DNA of 64,000 bases from assembly GCA_945863605.1 (NCBI GenBank), contig CAMAZP010000001.1, positions 88,272-152,271 on the forward strand, written 5' to 3'. The notes beneath the pieces were generated by a model. The model was not told where the DNA came from. It worked only from the letters and a program-made list of their open reading frames with translations, and searched no databases. Position numbers and translations under genes: made by a program. This document shows positions 19,098 to 29,511 of the stretch, piece after piece; within the stretch, counting starts at the first letter, position 1; every line of letters begins with the position of its first letter. Source of the stretch: Chitinophaga pinensis. GTDB lineage: Bacteria; Bacteroidota; Bacteroidia; Flavobacteriales_D; Crocinitomicaceae.

Positions 19098-20130
19098 TCA
19101 ATCGCAACTCAACGACTGGTTTCGGAAACGAAAAGAACGAATTCAAAGTTTGAATGCTAAAACTATTTTTCCTAATCTAATTTCTGGAAATAGAACAGCT
19201 TTGAGTGCGGCAATTACCCTTGTTGAAAGTCAACTTTCTAGTGATAGAAAAGAGGCAAATGAGTTAATTCAACAATGTTTACCACATCAAAAAAAATCGT
19301 GGCGAATAGGAATTACGGGCGTTCCTGGTGTTGGAAAAAGTACATTCATTGAATCTTTCGGAAAAATCATTTTAGAAAAGGGTTTGAAGTTAGCTGTTTT
19401 AGCTATTGATCCTTCATCAAACGTAACTGGTGGAAGTATTTTGGGAGATAAAACCCGGATGAATTGGCTATCACAACAAGAAAATGTCTTCATTCGCCCA
19501 ACTGCAACAGGAAATAATTTAGGTGGAGTTGCACGCAACACACGTGAAGCAATCATTTTGTGTGAAGCTGCTGGTTACGATGTGATTTTAATTGAAACAG
19601 TAGGGGTTGGACAGTCGGAAACGCTTGTTCACTCAATGATTGATTACTTTTTGTTGCTTATGCTTTCTGGAGCTGGTGACGAGTTACAAGGTATCAAACG
19701 TGGGATTATGGAAATGGCAGATGCAATTGTTATCACCAAAGCCGACGGTGAAAATTTACTCAAATCTAAACAAGCTCGCAATCAATATGCGAATGCTTTA
19801 CATTTATTTCCTGCTAAAGAAAGTCAATGGGTTGCGACATCACAAGTTTGTAGCAGTTTACAAGAAGAAGGTTTAGTTGAAATTTGGCAAACTATCGAAC
19901 AGTTTTTCAATTTGGTAACCGTCAATGGATGGCTCGATCAAAACCGTAAGAATCAAGAATTGAGTGTTTTAAGAGAACATTTAAGTTTTTTATTACAACA
20001 CGAATTTTTTGGAAAAGAAGAATGGTTACTTTCCCTTCAACAAATGGAACAAAAAATTCAACTCGGAACGATTTCAGCATTCAAAGCAGCAGAGGAATTG
20101 TTCGAACAGTTTAAAAAAGAAAAAAAGTAA
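19090..20130 (+). CDS. meaB: methylmalonyl-CoA mutase-associated GTPase MeaB (ArgK)
   Basis: 346 residues from the ATG at 19090, which overlaps elbB by eight bases; a TTG at 19087 is possible but less likely. It is a G3E-family P-loop GTPase: Walker A GVPGVGKS at residues 77-84, IDPSSNVTGGSILGDKTRM, VGVGQSE (switch region) and the guanine-specificity motif ITKADGEN. MeaB loads cobalamin onto and protects methylmalonyl-CoA mutase, its partner, whose genes are not here. The C-terminal 80 residues form the helical dimerisation arm. Separation from the mutase genes is usual in this phylum. Confidence 0.93.
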   Translation: MPNQSQLNDWFRKRKERIQSLNAKTIFPNLISGNRTALSAAITLVESQLSSDRKEANELIQQCLPHQKKSWRIGITGVPGVGKSTFIESFGKIILEKGLKLAVLAIDPSSNVTGGSILGDKTRMNWLSQQENVFIRPTATGNNLGGVARNTREAIILCEAAGYDVILIETVGVGQSETLVHSMIDYFLLLMLSGAGDELQGIKRGIMEMADAIVITKADGENLLKSKQARNQYANALHLFPAKESQWVATSQVCSSLQEEGLVEIWQTIEQFFNLVTVNGWLDQNRKNQELSVLREHLSFLLQHEFFGKEEWLLSLQQMEQKIQLGTISAFKAAEELFEQFKKEKK

Positions 20131-20154
20131 AAATAAGGCAGAAAATAGTCTATA

Positions 20155-21879
20155 ATGAATTCAAAAATCATGAAAATAGAAAAAAATCCAAGAAAATTCA
20201 TCGCTGAAGATTTGAAAATCAATACGTGGGAAGATATAAAATTGTATTTCGACAATTTACTAAGTCGTGAGCTAAACACGAAAGCTGACTTTGAAAAATG
20301 GTTAGAGGACAGAAGTGAATTAGATGCTATCTTGGAAGAAGATATGGCTTGGCGGTATATTCGAATGTCAATTGATACTACGAATGAGACTTTTTCAGCA
20401 GCTTACAACTTATTTGTAACAAAAATTCAGCCTGAACTTGCTCCTTTAGACGATCAATTGAACCGAAAATTGATTGGCTTTCCGTCCAAAAATGAATTTA
20501 ATTCGGATGAAGCTTACAAAATTTATTTTCGTGCAACAGAGGTTCAATTGAATTTATTCAGAGAGGAAAACGTAGCAATTGAAGCTGAATTGAATGAAAA
20601 AGCACAACAATACGGCGCGATAAGTGCCGCACAATCCATTGAACATAATGGGGAAAAATTGACAATGCAAAAAGCGGCTCAATTACTAAAAGTGCAAGAT
20701 GAAAATTTGCGTAAAGCGGTTTTTGAAAAAATTGTAAATCGGCGTAGAGAAGACACAGAAAAACTGGATCAACTTTACACTGAATTAATCCAAAAACGTC
20801 ACGAATTAGCCATAAATGCAGGGTTTGAGAATTTTGTCGATTATAAATTTCAAGCTTTAGGCCGTTTTGATTATTCGAAAGAAGATTGTTTTGCTTTTCA
20901 CAATGCGATTAAAACCTTGATTGTTCCAATTGTTAAAGAAATCCAACAAAAAAGACTTACACTTTTAGGGAAAGATAAGTTCAAACCTTGGGACCTTGAA
21001 GTAGATCCAGAAGGAAAAGAACCTTTGAAACCATTCCAAACTGGAAAAGAAATGCTAGAGGGAACTATTGGTATTTTTAACAAAATTGATTCATATTTCG
21101 GAGATTGCTTGCGCACGATGGACGAAATGGGACATTTGGATTTGGATTCAAAATCCGGAAAAGCGCCTGGAGGCTATAATTATCCATTGTACGAAATTGG
21201 TGTTCCGTTCATTTTTATGAATGCTGTAGGAGCACAACGTGATTTGGTGACAATGGTTCACGAAGGCGGTCACGCAGTTCATTCTTTTTTGAGTCGTGAT
21301 TTGAAGTTGACAGGATTCAAAAATTTACCTTCTGAAGTTGCTGAATTGGCTTCGATGTCTATGGAAATGCTAACAATGAATTATTGGGACGCATTTTATC
21401 CGAACGAAGACGATTTGAAGCGTGCAAAAAGAGAACAATTAGAGGGGATTTTGAAAATCTTACCTTGGATCGCACAAATAGACGCTTTTCAACACTGGAT
21501 TTATACAAATGTGAATCATTCAGTTGCTGATAGACATCAGTATTGGCAACAACTTTCAACTGATTTTGGAACCGGTTTGACAAATTGGAATGGTTTTGAA
21601 GATCAAATTGCAACCTCTTGGCAACGTCAATTACATTTGTTTGAAGTTCCGTTTTATTACATTGAATATGGAATTGCCCAATTAGGTGCTTTGGGCGTAT
21701 GGAAAAATAGTATTGAGAATTTCGATAAAGCAGTGAATGATTACAAAGAAGCTTTGAAAATTGGTTACACAAAATCAATTCCTGAGATTTATTCAATAGC
21801 GAATGTGAAATTTGATTTTTCTGAAATTTATTTGAAGGAGTTAACAGATTTTATTCAAGTTGAACTCAGAAATTTATAA
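20155..21879 (+). CDS. M3-family oligoendopeptidase
   Basis: 574 residues, the length of M3B (PepF-type) oligopeptidases. The zinc site HEGGHAVHSF starts near residue 369, followed by the glutamate-bearing PSEVAELASMSMEML about 28 residues later, so all three zinc ligands are present. No signal peptide is visible, so it should degrade peptides in the cytoplasm. The ATG at 20155 is followed by another at 20170 (MKIEKNPRKF); either may be used. It follows meaB by 24 bases. The protein is intact, with a long N-terminal helical region as expected. Confidence 0.93.
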   Translation: MNSKIMKIEKNPRKFIAEDLKINTWEDIKLYFDNLLSRELNTKADFEKWLEDRSELDAILEEDMAWRYIRMSIDTTNETFSAAYNLFVTKIQPELAPLDDQLNRKLIGFPSKNEFNSDEAYKIYFRATEVQLNLFREENVAIEAELNEKAQQYGAISAAQSIEHNGEKLTMQKAAQLLKVQDENLRKAVFEKIVNRRREDTEKLDQLYTELIQKRHELAINAGFENFVDYKFQALGRFDYSKEDCFAFHNAIKTLIVPIVKEIQQKRLTLLGKDKFKPWDLEVDPEGKEPLKPFQTGKEMLEGTIGIFNKIDSYFGDCLRTMDEMGHLDLDSKSGKAPGGYNYPLYEIGVPFIFMNAVGAQRDLVTMVHEGGHAVHSFLSRDLKLTGFKNLPSEVAELASMSMEMLTMNYWDAFYPNEDDLKRAKREQLEGILKILPWIAQIDAFQHWIYTNVNHSVADRHQYWQQLSTDFGTGLTNWNGFEDQIATSWQRQLHLFEVPFYYIEYGIAQLGALGVWKNSIENFDKAVNDYKEALKIGYTKSIPEIYSIANVKFDFSEIYLKELTDFIQVELRNL

Positions 21880-22017
21880 AAAAATATTTATTCTTTTCTA
21901 TTTAGTAGTAATCCAATATTTTTTAATTTTCTCAAAATGAGTAGATTAATTATGTTATATTTTTTTGTTTTCATCTAAAATTAATATTCTGTTAAAATAC
22001 GTGTGATTCATTCTAGT

Positions 22018-22025
22018 GACCTTTG
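22018..22025 (+). promoter_or_regulatory. candidate -7 element for the giant surface protein
   Basis: GACCTTTG matches seven of eight positions of TAnnTTTG, 15 bases before the ATG at 22041. An in-frame TTG at 22023 falls inside the element and is therefore unlikely as a start. Confidence 0.35.
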
Positions 22026-22040
22026 TACAAAATTATTTTT

Positions 22041-25000
22041 ATGTTCGCTAATTACCCAAAATCAAATCACCAACCATCATCAAGTTCTAATTGTAATAAT
22101 ACTAAAAACAGCTTTCAATCGCTTTTTTCAAGATTTATTCTCTCTCCAGCAACCGTTGCGTTGAGTTTAATTTTTGTTTTGAGTTGGAGTTGTGGGTGGG
22201 GGCAGTATTCTGGAACAGGCACATTTAACAAAATAACTTCATTGACTGATTTAACAGATGGCTATTATGTAATTGTTAATTCAGGAGATGCTTTTGCAAT
22301 GAATAATACACATAATGGAACATATTTGGCGAATACATCTGTATCTCCCTCAAGTAATACCTTAACAAATCCGGCCACTTCAATTGTCTGGAAAATAGAA
22401 ACAAACGGTACTGGTCGTACTATTTATAATGAATCAACAGCTAAATATGTATCTTACACAGGTACAAGCAATAACGTACAAGTTGTTGATGCTGTTTCAG
22501 CAAATAATCAAAGATGGAATTTTTCCTTTGCAAGTAGTGTTTTTTCAGTTGCAAACTTAGCGGTAACTACGCGTATATTACAGTATAATTCTAGTTCTCC
22601 TCGTTTTGCATGTTATACATCTGCTCAACAAAAATTTTTACTTTATAGATTAGCTCCTTCAGCATCAGCCCCAACACTTACTACTCCTGTAGTTTCATCA
22701 ATCACAACTACCTCCGCAACACTTGGTGCAACAGTGACTTCAAATGGTGGAGCAGCTTTAACTTCTCGTGGTACAGTTTGGGGAACAACAGCTTCACCAA
22801 CAGGGAATTCGTTAGCAGAAGGAGGAACAACCGTTGCTGCCTTCACTCATTCAAGAACAGGTTTAACAGCCAACACAGCTTATACTTACAGAGGTTACGC
22901 CACCAATTCAGCGGGCACAGGATATTCTGCTGATGGTATTTTTACTACATTGCCATTGGCTCCAACGGTAGGCACGGGAAGTAGCACTACCACAAGTGGT
23001 TTTACAGCCAACTGGTCGCATCCAACTATGGGTGCAGCCTCCTATTCTTATACCGTTGAAGTTGATGATAACAGTGATTTTAGTTCAATTACAACTACGG
23101 TAAATTCTATTTCTTCATCAAATACAAGTCAGGCAATTACAGGTTTAGCGTCAAGTACTACCTACTATTACCGTGTTAAGGCAGTGAATGCGCAAGGTTC
23201 ATCGGATTGGTCATCTACAAGTGCGGGAGTAACAACCTCAGCTGCTATAAGTCCAACCCTCAACCCTGTTACCCTATCTTCTTCACTTACTTCCACCTAT
23301 GGAACGGCATCTGCAGGAGTTAGCTTTACTGCAAATGGTTCAAATTTAACTGCTGAAAATATTACAGCAACTGCTCAATCGGGTTATGAAGTTTCAACTT
23401 CTTCAAGCTCGGGTTATGGTGCTTCCGTTTCAGTTACGGCTGGAACAACAGTATATGTTCGTTTTGCATCCACTATTTCTGCAGGAGATAAAAATAGTGT
23501 AATAGCCGTGGTGCTTTCAGGTGGCGGTGCATCAAGTAGTTCCAATGTTACGACTTCTTCTTCGGGCAATACGGTTTCACAAAAAGCATTAACAGTAACT
23601 GGGCTCACTGCTCAAAATAAAGTGTATGATGGCTTAACCACTGCAACAGCGACAGGAACAGCTGCTTTATCGGGAGTTGTTAGCCCAGATGTTGTTTCTT
23701 TAACAGGTTCGCCATCTTTTACGTTTTCTTCTGCCAATGTGGGTACTGGAATTTCAGTATCTACAAGCGGTTATTCGCTTATTGGTGGCGATGCAGCAAA
23801 CTATACACTCACCCAACCAACATTATCTGCAAATATTACCGTTCGTTCATTAACAATAACTGCAATCGATGTAAATAAATATGCGGGTGTTGCTTTAACA
23901 GGAGGTGCTGGTTCATCAGCATTCACATCATCAGGTTTACAAAATGGCGAGACCATTGGTTCGGTTACCATCGCTTACGGATCAGCAGGAGCAACAACCG
24001 GTGATGGAAATACAGTTGGAGTGTATGCATCTCAGGTTACGCCATCGGCTGCTACTGGTGGTTCATTTATGGCTGGTAATTATTCAATTAGTTATGTGGC
24101 TGGGAGTATTACGGTTTTGGAGGTGCCAATAACACTAGCTTCTTGGAATTTTAATGGAGAATCAAGTCCAGCAACTTCAACGGCTGATGTTTCAAATGCG
24201 AATTTATCCAGTGCTCCTGTTTTGTCACGTGGAGCTGGTGCGGCCTCAAGTAGTGGTGGTAATTCATTCAGAACGGTAGGTTTTCAAAATAACGGCATAG
24301 CTACATCCAATACTGATTATTTTGAAACATCCATTACATCGTCGACCAGTGTCATTTCTCTTTCTACTATTGATGTAAAAGTTGTTGGAACAGCTAGTTA
24401 TTGTGTTTCACCTGGAGTTTCTCAACAATTTGCATATAGTCTTGATGGTACAAATTTTACATTAATTGGAAGTGCTCAAAGCACAATTGGTACTCCTGGA
24501 ACTCTTACCCAAATAGATTTGTCGAATATATCTGCATTGCAAAATGTTTCAGCCAACTCAACGATTACATTGAGATTTTATGCAAGTGGTCAGACTCCTA
24601 CAGGTGGTTGGGGCTTTACTTCTGCAAGCGCTAGTTCAAGTGATGATGGTCTTGTTATTCAAGGCTATGTTAAATCCGCTCCGCAACTCTCAACCCCAAC
24701 AGCAACAACCATTACAACCAACTCAGCAACTTTGGGTGCAACAATTACAAGTGATGGTGGTGCAACTATTACATCTAGAGGAACGGTTTATGGCACCTCT
24801 GCTTCACCAACAGCAAATTCTGGAGCTGAAGGAGGGACATCAGTAGCCACATTCTCGCATTCAAGAACAAGTTTAACAGCGAATACCTTGTATTATTATA
24901 GAGGTTATGCTGTTAATTCTGTAGGTACAGGATATTCTGCTGATGGTACATTCACAACTCTTCACAATGCACCTACTGTAGGTTCAGGAAGCAATGCTAC

Positions 25001-28000
25001 CACAACTACTATTGATGCCTCTTGGACAGCGCCTACTGGAGGAAGTGCAATATTTACGTATGAAATAGAGGTTGATGATAACAATGATTTTTCGTCTCCA
25101 ACATTTACACAAAGTGGTATTTCGTCAGCGTCAACAACAATAACGGCAACTGGTTTAGTTTCAAACACTACCTATTATTTTAGAGTTCGAGCAAACAATG
25201 CAGGGGGTAATTCAGCATGGTCTTCTTCGTCCTCTGGCTATACAACATTAGTAGCCTTGAATCCAACACTATCGACAACTTCACTAACTGCCTTTGGTAA
25301 TGTGTGTTTAAATGCTACAAGTGGAGCTAATTCATTTACCATAAATGGATCGGCTTTAACTTCAGCTGATGTTTCAGTTTCTTCATTGTCTGGATTTACT
25401 TTTTCTACAACGGTTGGAGGTACATACACGAGTTCGTTGACATTACCCCAAATAGGAGGGACTTATGCTCAAGCTATTTATGTGAAATTTACACCAACAG
25501 CAGTTCAATCATATGATGGAAATATTGTTGTTTCAGGTGGTGGTGCATCAACAAACGAAAATGTTGCAGCATCGGGAAGCGGTATCTCTGGAACGCTAAA
25601 TGTTACAACTACAGTTGCTTCAGCTATTTCAACTTCTGGAGCTTCTACTGGTGGGACATCTGTTTCAACGTCTTGTGGAACTATAACATCAAAAGGTGTT
25701 GCTTATGGTACAACAGCGAATCCAACAACTCCAGTTACCTCTGATGGAAGTGGCACAGCAGATTATTCATCATTACTTACCGGATTAACTCCAAACACCG
25801 AGTATAATTATCGCGCCTATGCTACCAATAGCAATGGGGTGACGAGTTATGGTTCAAATTTAACATTTACTACTGTTCACAATGCTCCGACTGTTGGGAT
25901 AGGTACATTAGCTACCACAACCGGTTTTACAGCCAATTGGACAACCCCAACTAGTGGTGGTTCAGCAATATTCACATATGAGTTAGCCATTTCTACTTCT
26001 CCGACGTTTGCTTCCACTTTATCAACCCAATCAGGTATTTCATCAGCCTCAACATCGTATCAATTTACAGGGTTGAGCAATGGAACGACTTATTATTTTA
26101 GAGTACGCGCAAATAATGCTGGTGGATCTTCAGATTGGTCTGCAATTAGTACATCAATTTCAACTCAGACTGTTTTTGAAAATTTTGAAACAGGTTCAAA
26201 GACAAGTTACGCAGCTGCCAATTTTACGAGTTCAGCTGGAAGTTGGAATTTGGATGATGCAATTACCGCAACTTCTGTATCTGATAGAAAATATGGATTA
26301 CAATCGATTCGAATCAGAAATACAGGAAACGCAACAATGAATTTTGACGTAACAAACGGAATTTCAACACTAACTATATATCATGCTCTTTATGGTACTG
26401 ATCCAAATGCTACTTGGAAATTAGAAGTTTCTAATAATGCAGGAAGTTCTTGGGATGCCTATGTCAGCTCTATTGTAACAACATCAACGACAACATTAAC
26501 TGCACAAACATTTAACGTAGATTTATGTGGATCGTTAAGATTTAGAATTGTAAAACTTACAGGTACTAGATTAAATATAGATGACATAGTTTTAGTTGAG
26601 AAGGCTCCAACTCCTTCAGCACCAACAGCTTCAGCTCAATCTTTCTGTTCTTCAATTTCTCCAACAGTTGCAGATTTAACAGTCACTTCTGGTTCGTCAA
26701 TCAAATGGTACGACGCTTCAACAAATGGAAACCTATTAGCAAGTGGAACTGTATTAACTTCAGGTACTTATTACGCTTCTCAAACCGTTTTAGGATGTGA
26801 AAGTATAATAAGAACAAGTGTTGCGATAACATTAAACTCAAACGGCACATGGATTGGTTCGAGTGGTAATTGGGATGATATCAATAACTGGTGCGGTGGT
26901 ATTCCAAATTCTAATTCTGTTTCTGTTTCAATACCTTCAGGTGTTACAGTTAATTTAGATACTTCACCAAGCATTTCAGAATTGACAATCGCTACAACAT
27001 CGGTTATTAATGCTGGAAACAATACAATAACTATTGCTAATGGAGGAGCCTTTACAAATAATGGAACTTTTAATGCACAAACAGGAACTGTTGCTTTTTC
27101 TGGAACTGGAACATTAGCTGGTAACTCAACTGCTTTTAACAATTTAACAACCAATGGTAATTTAACTCTTAGTAGCTCACCAATAATAAACGGATTACTA
27201 AACTTAAATTCTGGAACTATAACTGTTGGTGCAAATACTTTAAACATAAATGGTTCAATCAGCCTTTCGTTAGGAAACATCGATGCAAGTAATGCCTCAG
27301 CTACAGTATTATTTGGAGGCTCAACAGCTCAAACAATTCCCGCGTCAACGTTCACAAATAATATCAATAATTTAACACTAAATAATAGTGCAGGTTTGAC
27401 AACGAATCAAGGTTTGACAGTTGCAAATACATTAAATTTAGTTAGTGGTATTTTAACTTTAGGAGCAAATAGCCTTACTTTAACGGGTTCACTAGACGTT
27501 TCAAATAGTGGAAGTTCAACAGCTTTCATCAATACTAATAGTTCAGGTGCTTTCATTCGTTCTATTAGTTCAACGGGAATTGATTACAAGTTTCCAGTTG
27601 GTTTGAGCGATTACGCTCCAATATCAGTAAATTTTACTGGTGGTACGATTGCATCTAGTACGCTAGCATCAAGAGCAGTAAGTGGTTTACACCCAGAAGC
27701 TACAGATGGAGCATACATCCGTTCAAATTTGTATTGGGAAATGAATCAATCAGGAATGACAAATCCACAATACAATGTTTCTATTACTTATCCAGGTGTA
27801 ACAAATGGAGTAGGAAGCTCTGAAACTGAAGCGAATTTATTACCAGCAAAATGGAGTGCATCAACAGGTTGGTTGTCTTCAGGGAGTTGTGCAATTTGTT
27901 ACAACGGTTCTACAATGGGTACATCATCAATAAATACAACAACCAAAACAATTACTTGGAATGGCGTTTCAGGATTTAGTGATTTTGGAGGATTTGGAGA

Positions 28001-28568
28001 AGGTAATGGATCACCACTACCTGTTGAATTACTTTCATTCAATGGAATTTGTGATGAGAATCAAATTCAATTAACATGGTCTACAGCCTCTGAGAATAAC
28101 TCAGATTATTTTGAAATTTTAAAGTCACAAGATGGTGAAAATTGGAGAGTAGTTAACAAACAAGCTGCAGCAGGTTTCTCTACAACAATACAAATGTATT
28201 CGTTCACTGAAACAGAAAAGACGAACAACGCATATTATCGTTTGAATCAAGTTGATTTTAACGGAGATAATAAAATGTATGATCCAATTTTTATAGATTG
28301 TGAAGGAAATTCCATTCAATTGATAACTTATCCGAATCCAAGTAAAGATGGCTTCAACGTTGTAATCAGCGATAAAAAATTAGTCGGTGAAGCAAGTTTA
28401 ATCATTCGTGATGCTATGGGTAAAATGGTATTGTTGAAAGTAATTTCAATTATAGAAGGAACAAATATATTCCCAATTGAAGCGAATGAAATTGATAATG
28501 GAGTTTATTTTATTACGATTGAAAGTGAGAATGGACAGTCAAAAGTGATAAGACAAACAGTCAATTAA
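22041..28568 (+). CDS. giant multidomain surface protein with T9SS sorting domain
   Basis: 2175 residues from the ATG at 22041. A hydrophobic export segment (residues about 35-55) follows an unusually long polar N-terminus. Modules by base position: N-terminal beta domain 22203-22660; SATLGAT module 22675-22960 with FN3 22961-23240; Ig-like 23262-23580; YDG repeat 23581-23850; MBG-like repeat 23851-24125; a lectin-like beta domain 24126-24670. Then SATLGAT 24685-24960 with FN3 24965-25250; Ig-like 25257-25590; a third SATLGAT-like module with FN3 25600-26165; further Ig-like segments; an NGTF/GTGTL beta-solenoid about 27000-27500. The end LITYPNPSKDGF to RQTVN is a type A T9SS domain. Composition is Ser/Thr/Gly rich with no cysteine network. 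I infer an adhesin or matrix protein; no enzyme motif seen. Confidence 0.9.
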   Translation: MFANYPKSNHQPSSSSNCNNTKNSFQSLFSRFILSPATVALSLIFVLSWSCGWGQYSGTGTFNKITSLTDLTDGYYVIVNSGDAFAMNNTHNGTYLANTSVSPSSNTLTNPATSIVWKIETNGTGRTIYNESTAKYVSYTGTSNNVQVVDAVSANNQRWNFSFASSVFSVANLAVTTRILQYNSSSPRFACYTSAQQKFLLYRLAPSASAPTLTTPVVSSITTTSATLGATVTSNGGAALTSRGTVWGTTASPTGNSLAEGGTTVAAFTHSRTGLTANTAYTYRGYATNSAGTGYSADGIFTTLPLAPTVGTGSSTTTSGFTANWSHPTMGAASYSYTVEVDDNSDFSSITTTVNSISSSNTSQAITGLASSTTYYYRVKAVNAQGSSDWSSTSAGVTTSAAISPTLNPVTLSSSLTSTYGTASAGVSFTANGSNLTAENITATAQSGYEVSTSSSSGYGASVSVTAGTTVYVRFASTISAGDKNSVIAVVLSGGGASSSSNVTTSSSGNTVSQKALTVTGLTAQNKVYDGLTTATATGTAALSGVVSPDVVSLTGSPSFTFSSANVGTGISVSTSGYSLIGGDAANYTLTQPTLSANITVRSLTITAIDVNKYAGVALTGGAGSSAFTSSGLQNGETIGSVTIAYGSAGATTGDGNTVGVYASQVTPSAATGGSFMAGNYSISYVAGSITVLEVPITLASWNFNGESSPATSTADVSNANLSSAPVLSRGAGAASSSGGNSFRTVGFQNNGIATSNTDYFETSITSSTSVISLSTIDVKVVGTASYCVSPGVSQQFAYSLDGTNFTLIGSAQSTIGTPGTLTQIDLSNISALQNVSANSTITLRFYASGQTPTGGWGFTSASASSSDDGLVIQGYVKSAPQLSTPTATTITTNSATLGATITSDGGATITSRGTVYGTSASPTANSGAEGGTSVATFSHSRTSLTANTLYYYRGYAVNSVGTGYSADGTFTTLHNAPTVGSGSNATTTTIDASWTAPTGGSAIFTYEIEVDDNNDFSSPTFTQSGISSASTTITATGLVSNTTYYFRVRANNAGGNSAWSSSSSGYTTLVALNPTLSTTSLTAFGNVCLNATSGANSFTINGSALTSADVSVSSLSGFTFSTTVGGTYTSSLTLPQIGGTYAQAIYVKFTPTAVQSYDGNIVVSGGGASTNENVAASGSGISGTLNVTTTVASAISTSGASTGGTSVSTSCGTITSKGVAYGTTANPTTPVTSDGSGTADYSSLLTGLTPNTEYNYRAYATNSNGVTSYGSNLTFTTVHNAPTVGIGTLATTTGFTANWTTPTSGGSAIFTYELAISTSPTFASTLSTQSGISSASTSYQFTGLSNGTTYYFRVRANNAGGSSDWSAISTSISTQTVFENFETGSKTSYAAANFTSSAGSWNLDDAITATSVSDRKYGLQSIRIRNTGNATMNFDVTNGISTLTIYHALYGTDPNATWKLEVSNNAGSSWDAYVSSIVTTSTTTLTAQTFNVDLCGSLRFRIVKLTGTRLNIDDIVLVEKAPTPSAPTASAQSFCSSISPTVADLTVTSGSSIKWYDASTNGNLLASGTVLTSGTYYASQTVLGCESIIRTSVAITLNSNGTWIGSSGNWDDINNWCGGIPNSNSVSVSIPSGVTVNLDTSPSISELTIATTSVINAGNNTITIANGGAFTNNGTFNAQTGTVAFSGTGTLAGNSTAFNNLTTNGNLTLSSSPIINGLLNLNSGTITVGANTLNINGSISLSLGNIDASNASATVLFGGSTAQTIPASTFTNNINNLTLNNSAGLTTNQGLTVANTLNLVSGILTLGANSLTLTGSLDVSNSGSSTAFINTNSSGAFIRSISSTGIDYKFPVGLSDYAPISVNFTGGTIASSTLASRAVSGLHPEATDGAYIRSNLYWEMNQSGMTNPQYNVSITYPGVTNGVGSSETEANLLPAKWSASTGWLSSGSCAICYNGSTMGTSSINTTTKTITWNGVSGFSDFGGFGEGNGSPLPVELLSFNGICDENQIQLTWSTASENNSDYFEILKSQDGENWRVVNKQAAAGFSTTIQMYSFTETEKTNNAYYRLNQVDFNGDNKMYDPIFIDCEGNSIQLITYPNPSKDGFNVVISDKKLVGEASLIIRDAMGKMVLLKVISIIEGTNIFPIEANEIDNGVYFITIESENGQSKVIRQTVN
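22675..23240 (+). repeat. internal repeat unit, copy 1 (SATLGAT plus FN3)
   Basis: This segment and the one at 24685-25250 encode the same two modules in the same order, with blocks of near-identical DNA. An example is GGATATTCTGCTGATGGTA at about 22920 and 24930. A weaker third copy lies at 25600-26165. It is a within-gene duplication. Confidence 0.8.
24685..25250 (+). repeat. internal repeat unit, copy 2 (SATLGAT plus FN3)
   Basis: Second copy of the unit at 22675-23240. Matching protein blocks include TSRGTVYGTSASP, HSRTSLTAN and GTGYSADGTFTTL against TSRGTVWGTTASP, HSRTGLTAN and GTGYSADGIFTTL in copy 1. Confidence 0.8.
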
Positions 28569-28582
28569 GAAAAAATAGTTTG

Positions 28583-28618
28583 AAAATCCCTCTTGATTAA
28601 CTTCAGGAGGGATTTTTT
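28583..28618. terminator. bidirectional intrinsic terminator
   Basis: A perfect 10-bp stem (AAAATCCCTC at 28583-28592 with GAGGGATTTT at 28607-28616), a 14-base loop, and T or A runs on both sides. It sits between two convergent genes and can serve both strands. Confidence 0.88.
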
Positions 28619-29393
28619 ATTTTATTGTCTGCATTTTTTGAACCATTCCTGGAATGATAAATTTGGGGAAGAATGGTAGAGTATATCGCAATAGCACGTT
28701 TAAAATAGGGTCTGAAATACAAATTACTTTTCCCTTTTCCATCGCTCGATAACCTTTTTCAGCAGTTGATTTCGCGCTTGCAGCTTTTTCAAATAAATTT
28801 CCACCTGTCATTCCTGCAGTTTTTTCAAATTCAGTTTTAACAGGACCAGGACAAAGTGCGGTTACAGAAATGTTATGAGGTTTTAATTCGTGTGCAAGTG
28901 CTTCGCTAAACGATACTACAAAAGCTTTTGTGGCAAAATAAGTAGCTTGCAAAGGGCCCGGTAGGAATCCAGCAGTACTTGCAGTATTTAAAATTTTACC
29001 TGCTTTTCTTTTTTTCATATCTTGGAGAAATAAGTGACTCAATTCGACGAGCGCACTTACATTTAAATCGATCATTTCTAAATCTTTAGCAATTGGTCGA
29101 TCAACAAAAAAACCGTGACCACCAAAGCCTGCATTATTGAACAAATAATTAACCTCTAATTGGTTTAATTTTGTAAATTGATAAACTTCTTTAGCTGCAT
29201 CTTTACTCGTTAAATCTTTCACAAAAATCCAAACTTTGATAGCGTGTTTTTCTTCCAATTCTTTTTTTAATGTTTCAAGTTCCTCTGAACGTCTTGCAAC
29301 AAGTATTAAATCGCCACTTTTACTTGCGTGAATTCTTGCTAATTCTTTACCAATTCCACTAGATGCTCCAGTAATTAGGGCTAATTTTTTCAT
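28617..29393 (-). CDS. short-chain dehydrogenase/reductase (SDR)
   Basis: 258 residues of classical SDR form. The cofactor loop ITGASSGIGKELA is at residues 6-18, NNAGFGG near 90, the catalytic Ser in NTASTAGFLPG, and the Tyr-x3-Lys as YFATK, then CPGPVKTEF. An arginine pair after the first strand (LVARRSEEL) suggests NADPH. The substrate cannot be told from sequence; this subgroup often holds steroid, acyl or ketone reductases. The gene ends on the shared terminator and is divergent from porQ. The C-terminus (LPFFPKFIIPGMV) is hydrophobic and may touch the membrane. Confidence 0.92.
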   Translation of the reverse strand: MKKLALITGASSGIGKELARIHASKSGDLILVARRSEELETLKKELEEKHAIKVWIFVKDLTSKDAAKEVYQFTKLNQLEVNYLFNNAGFGGHGFFVDRPIAKDLEMIDLNVSALVELSHLFLQDMKKRKAGKILNTASTAGFLPGPLQATYFATKAFVVSFSEALAHELKPHNISVTALCPGPVKTEFEKTAGMTGGNLFEKAASAKSTAEKGYRAMEKGKVICISDPILNVLLRYTLPFFPKFIIPGMVQKMQTIK

Positions 29394-29511
29394 TTTTTTC
29401 TTTTAGTTCGTAAAAATAGATATTGTGCAAGGTAAAATGAAAGTTTTAAAATTTATTCTCTATAAAAGAAAGTCAAATACAATTAAACTAAACTCTTTTC
29501 GTTCTGTTTTC

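Noticed and set aside
21359-21796. A 145-codon minus-strand frame within the oligopeptidase gene
   Set aside because: The oligopeptidase reading is complete with its zinc site. The antisense product has no recognisable feature.
26780-27280. A 166-codon open frame on the minus strand inside the giant surface protein
   Set aside because: It is antisense to a Ser/Thr/Asn-rich repeat region whose composition avoids stops on the other strand. The plus-strand reading has clear domains, and the antisense one has none.
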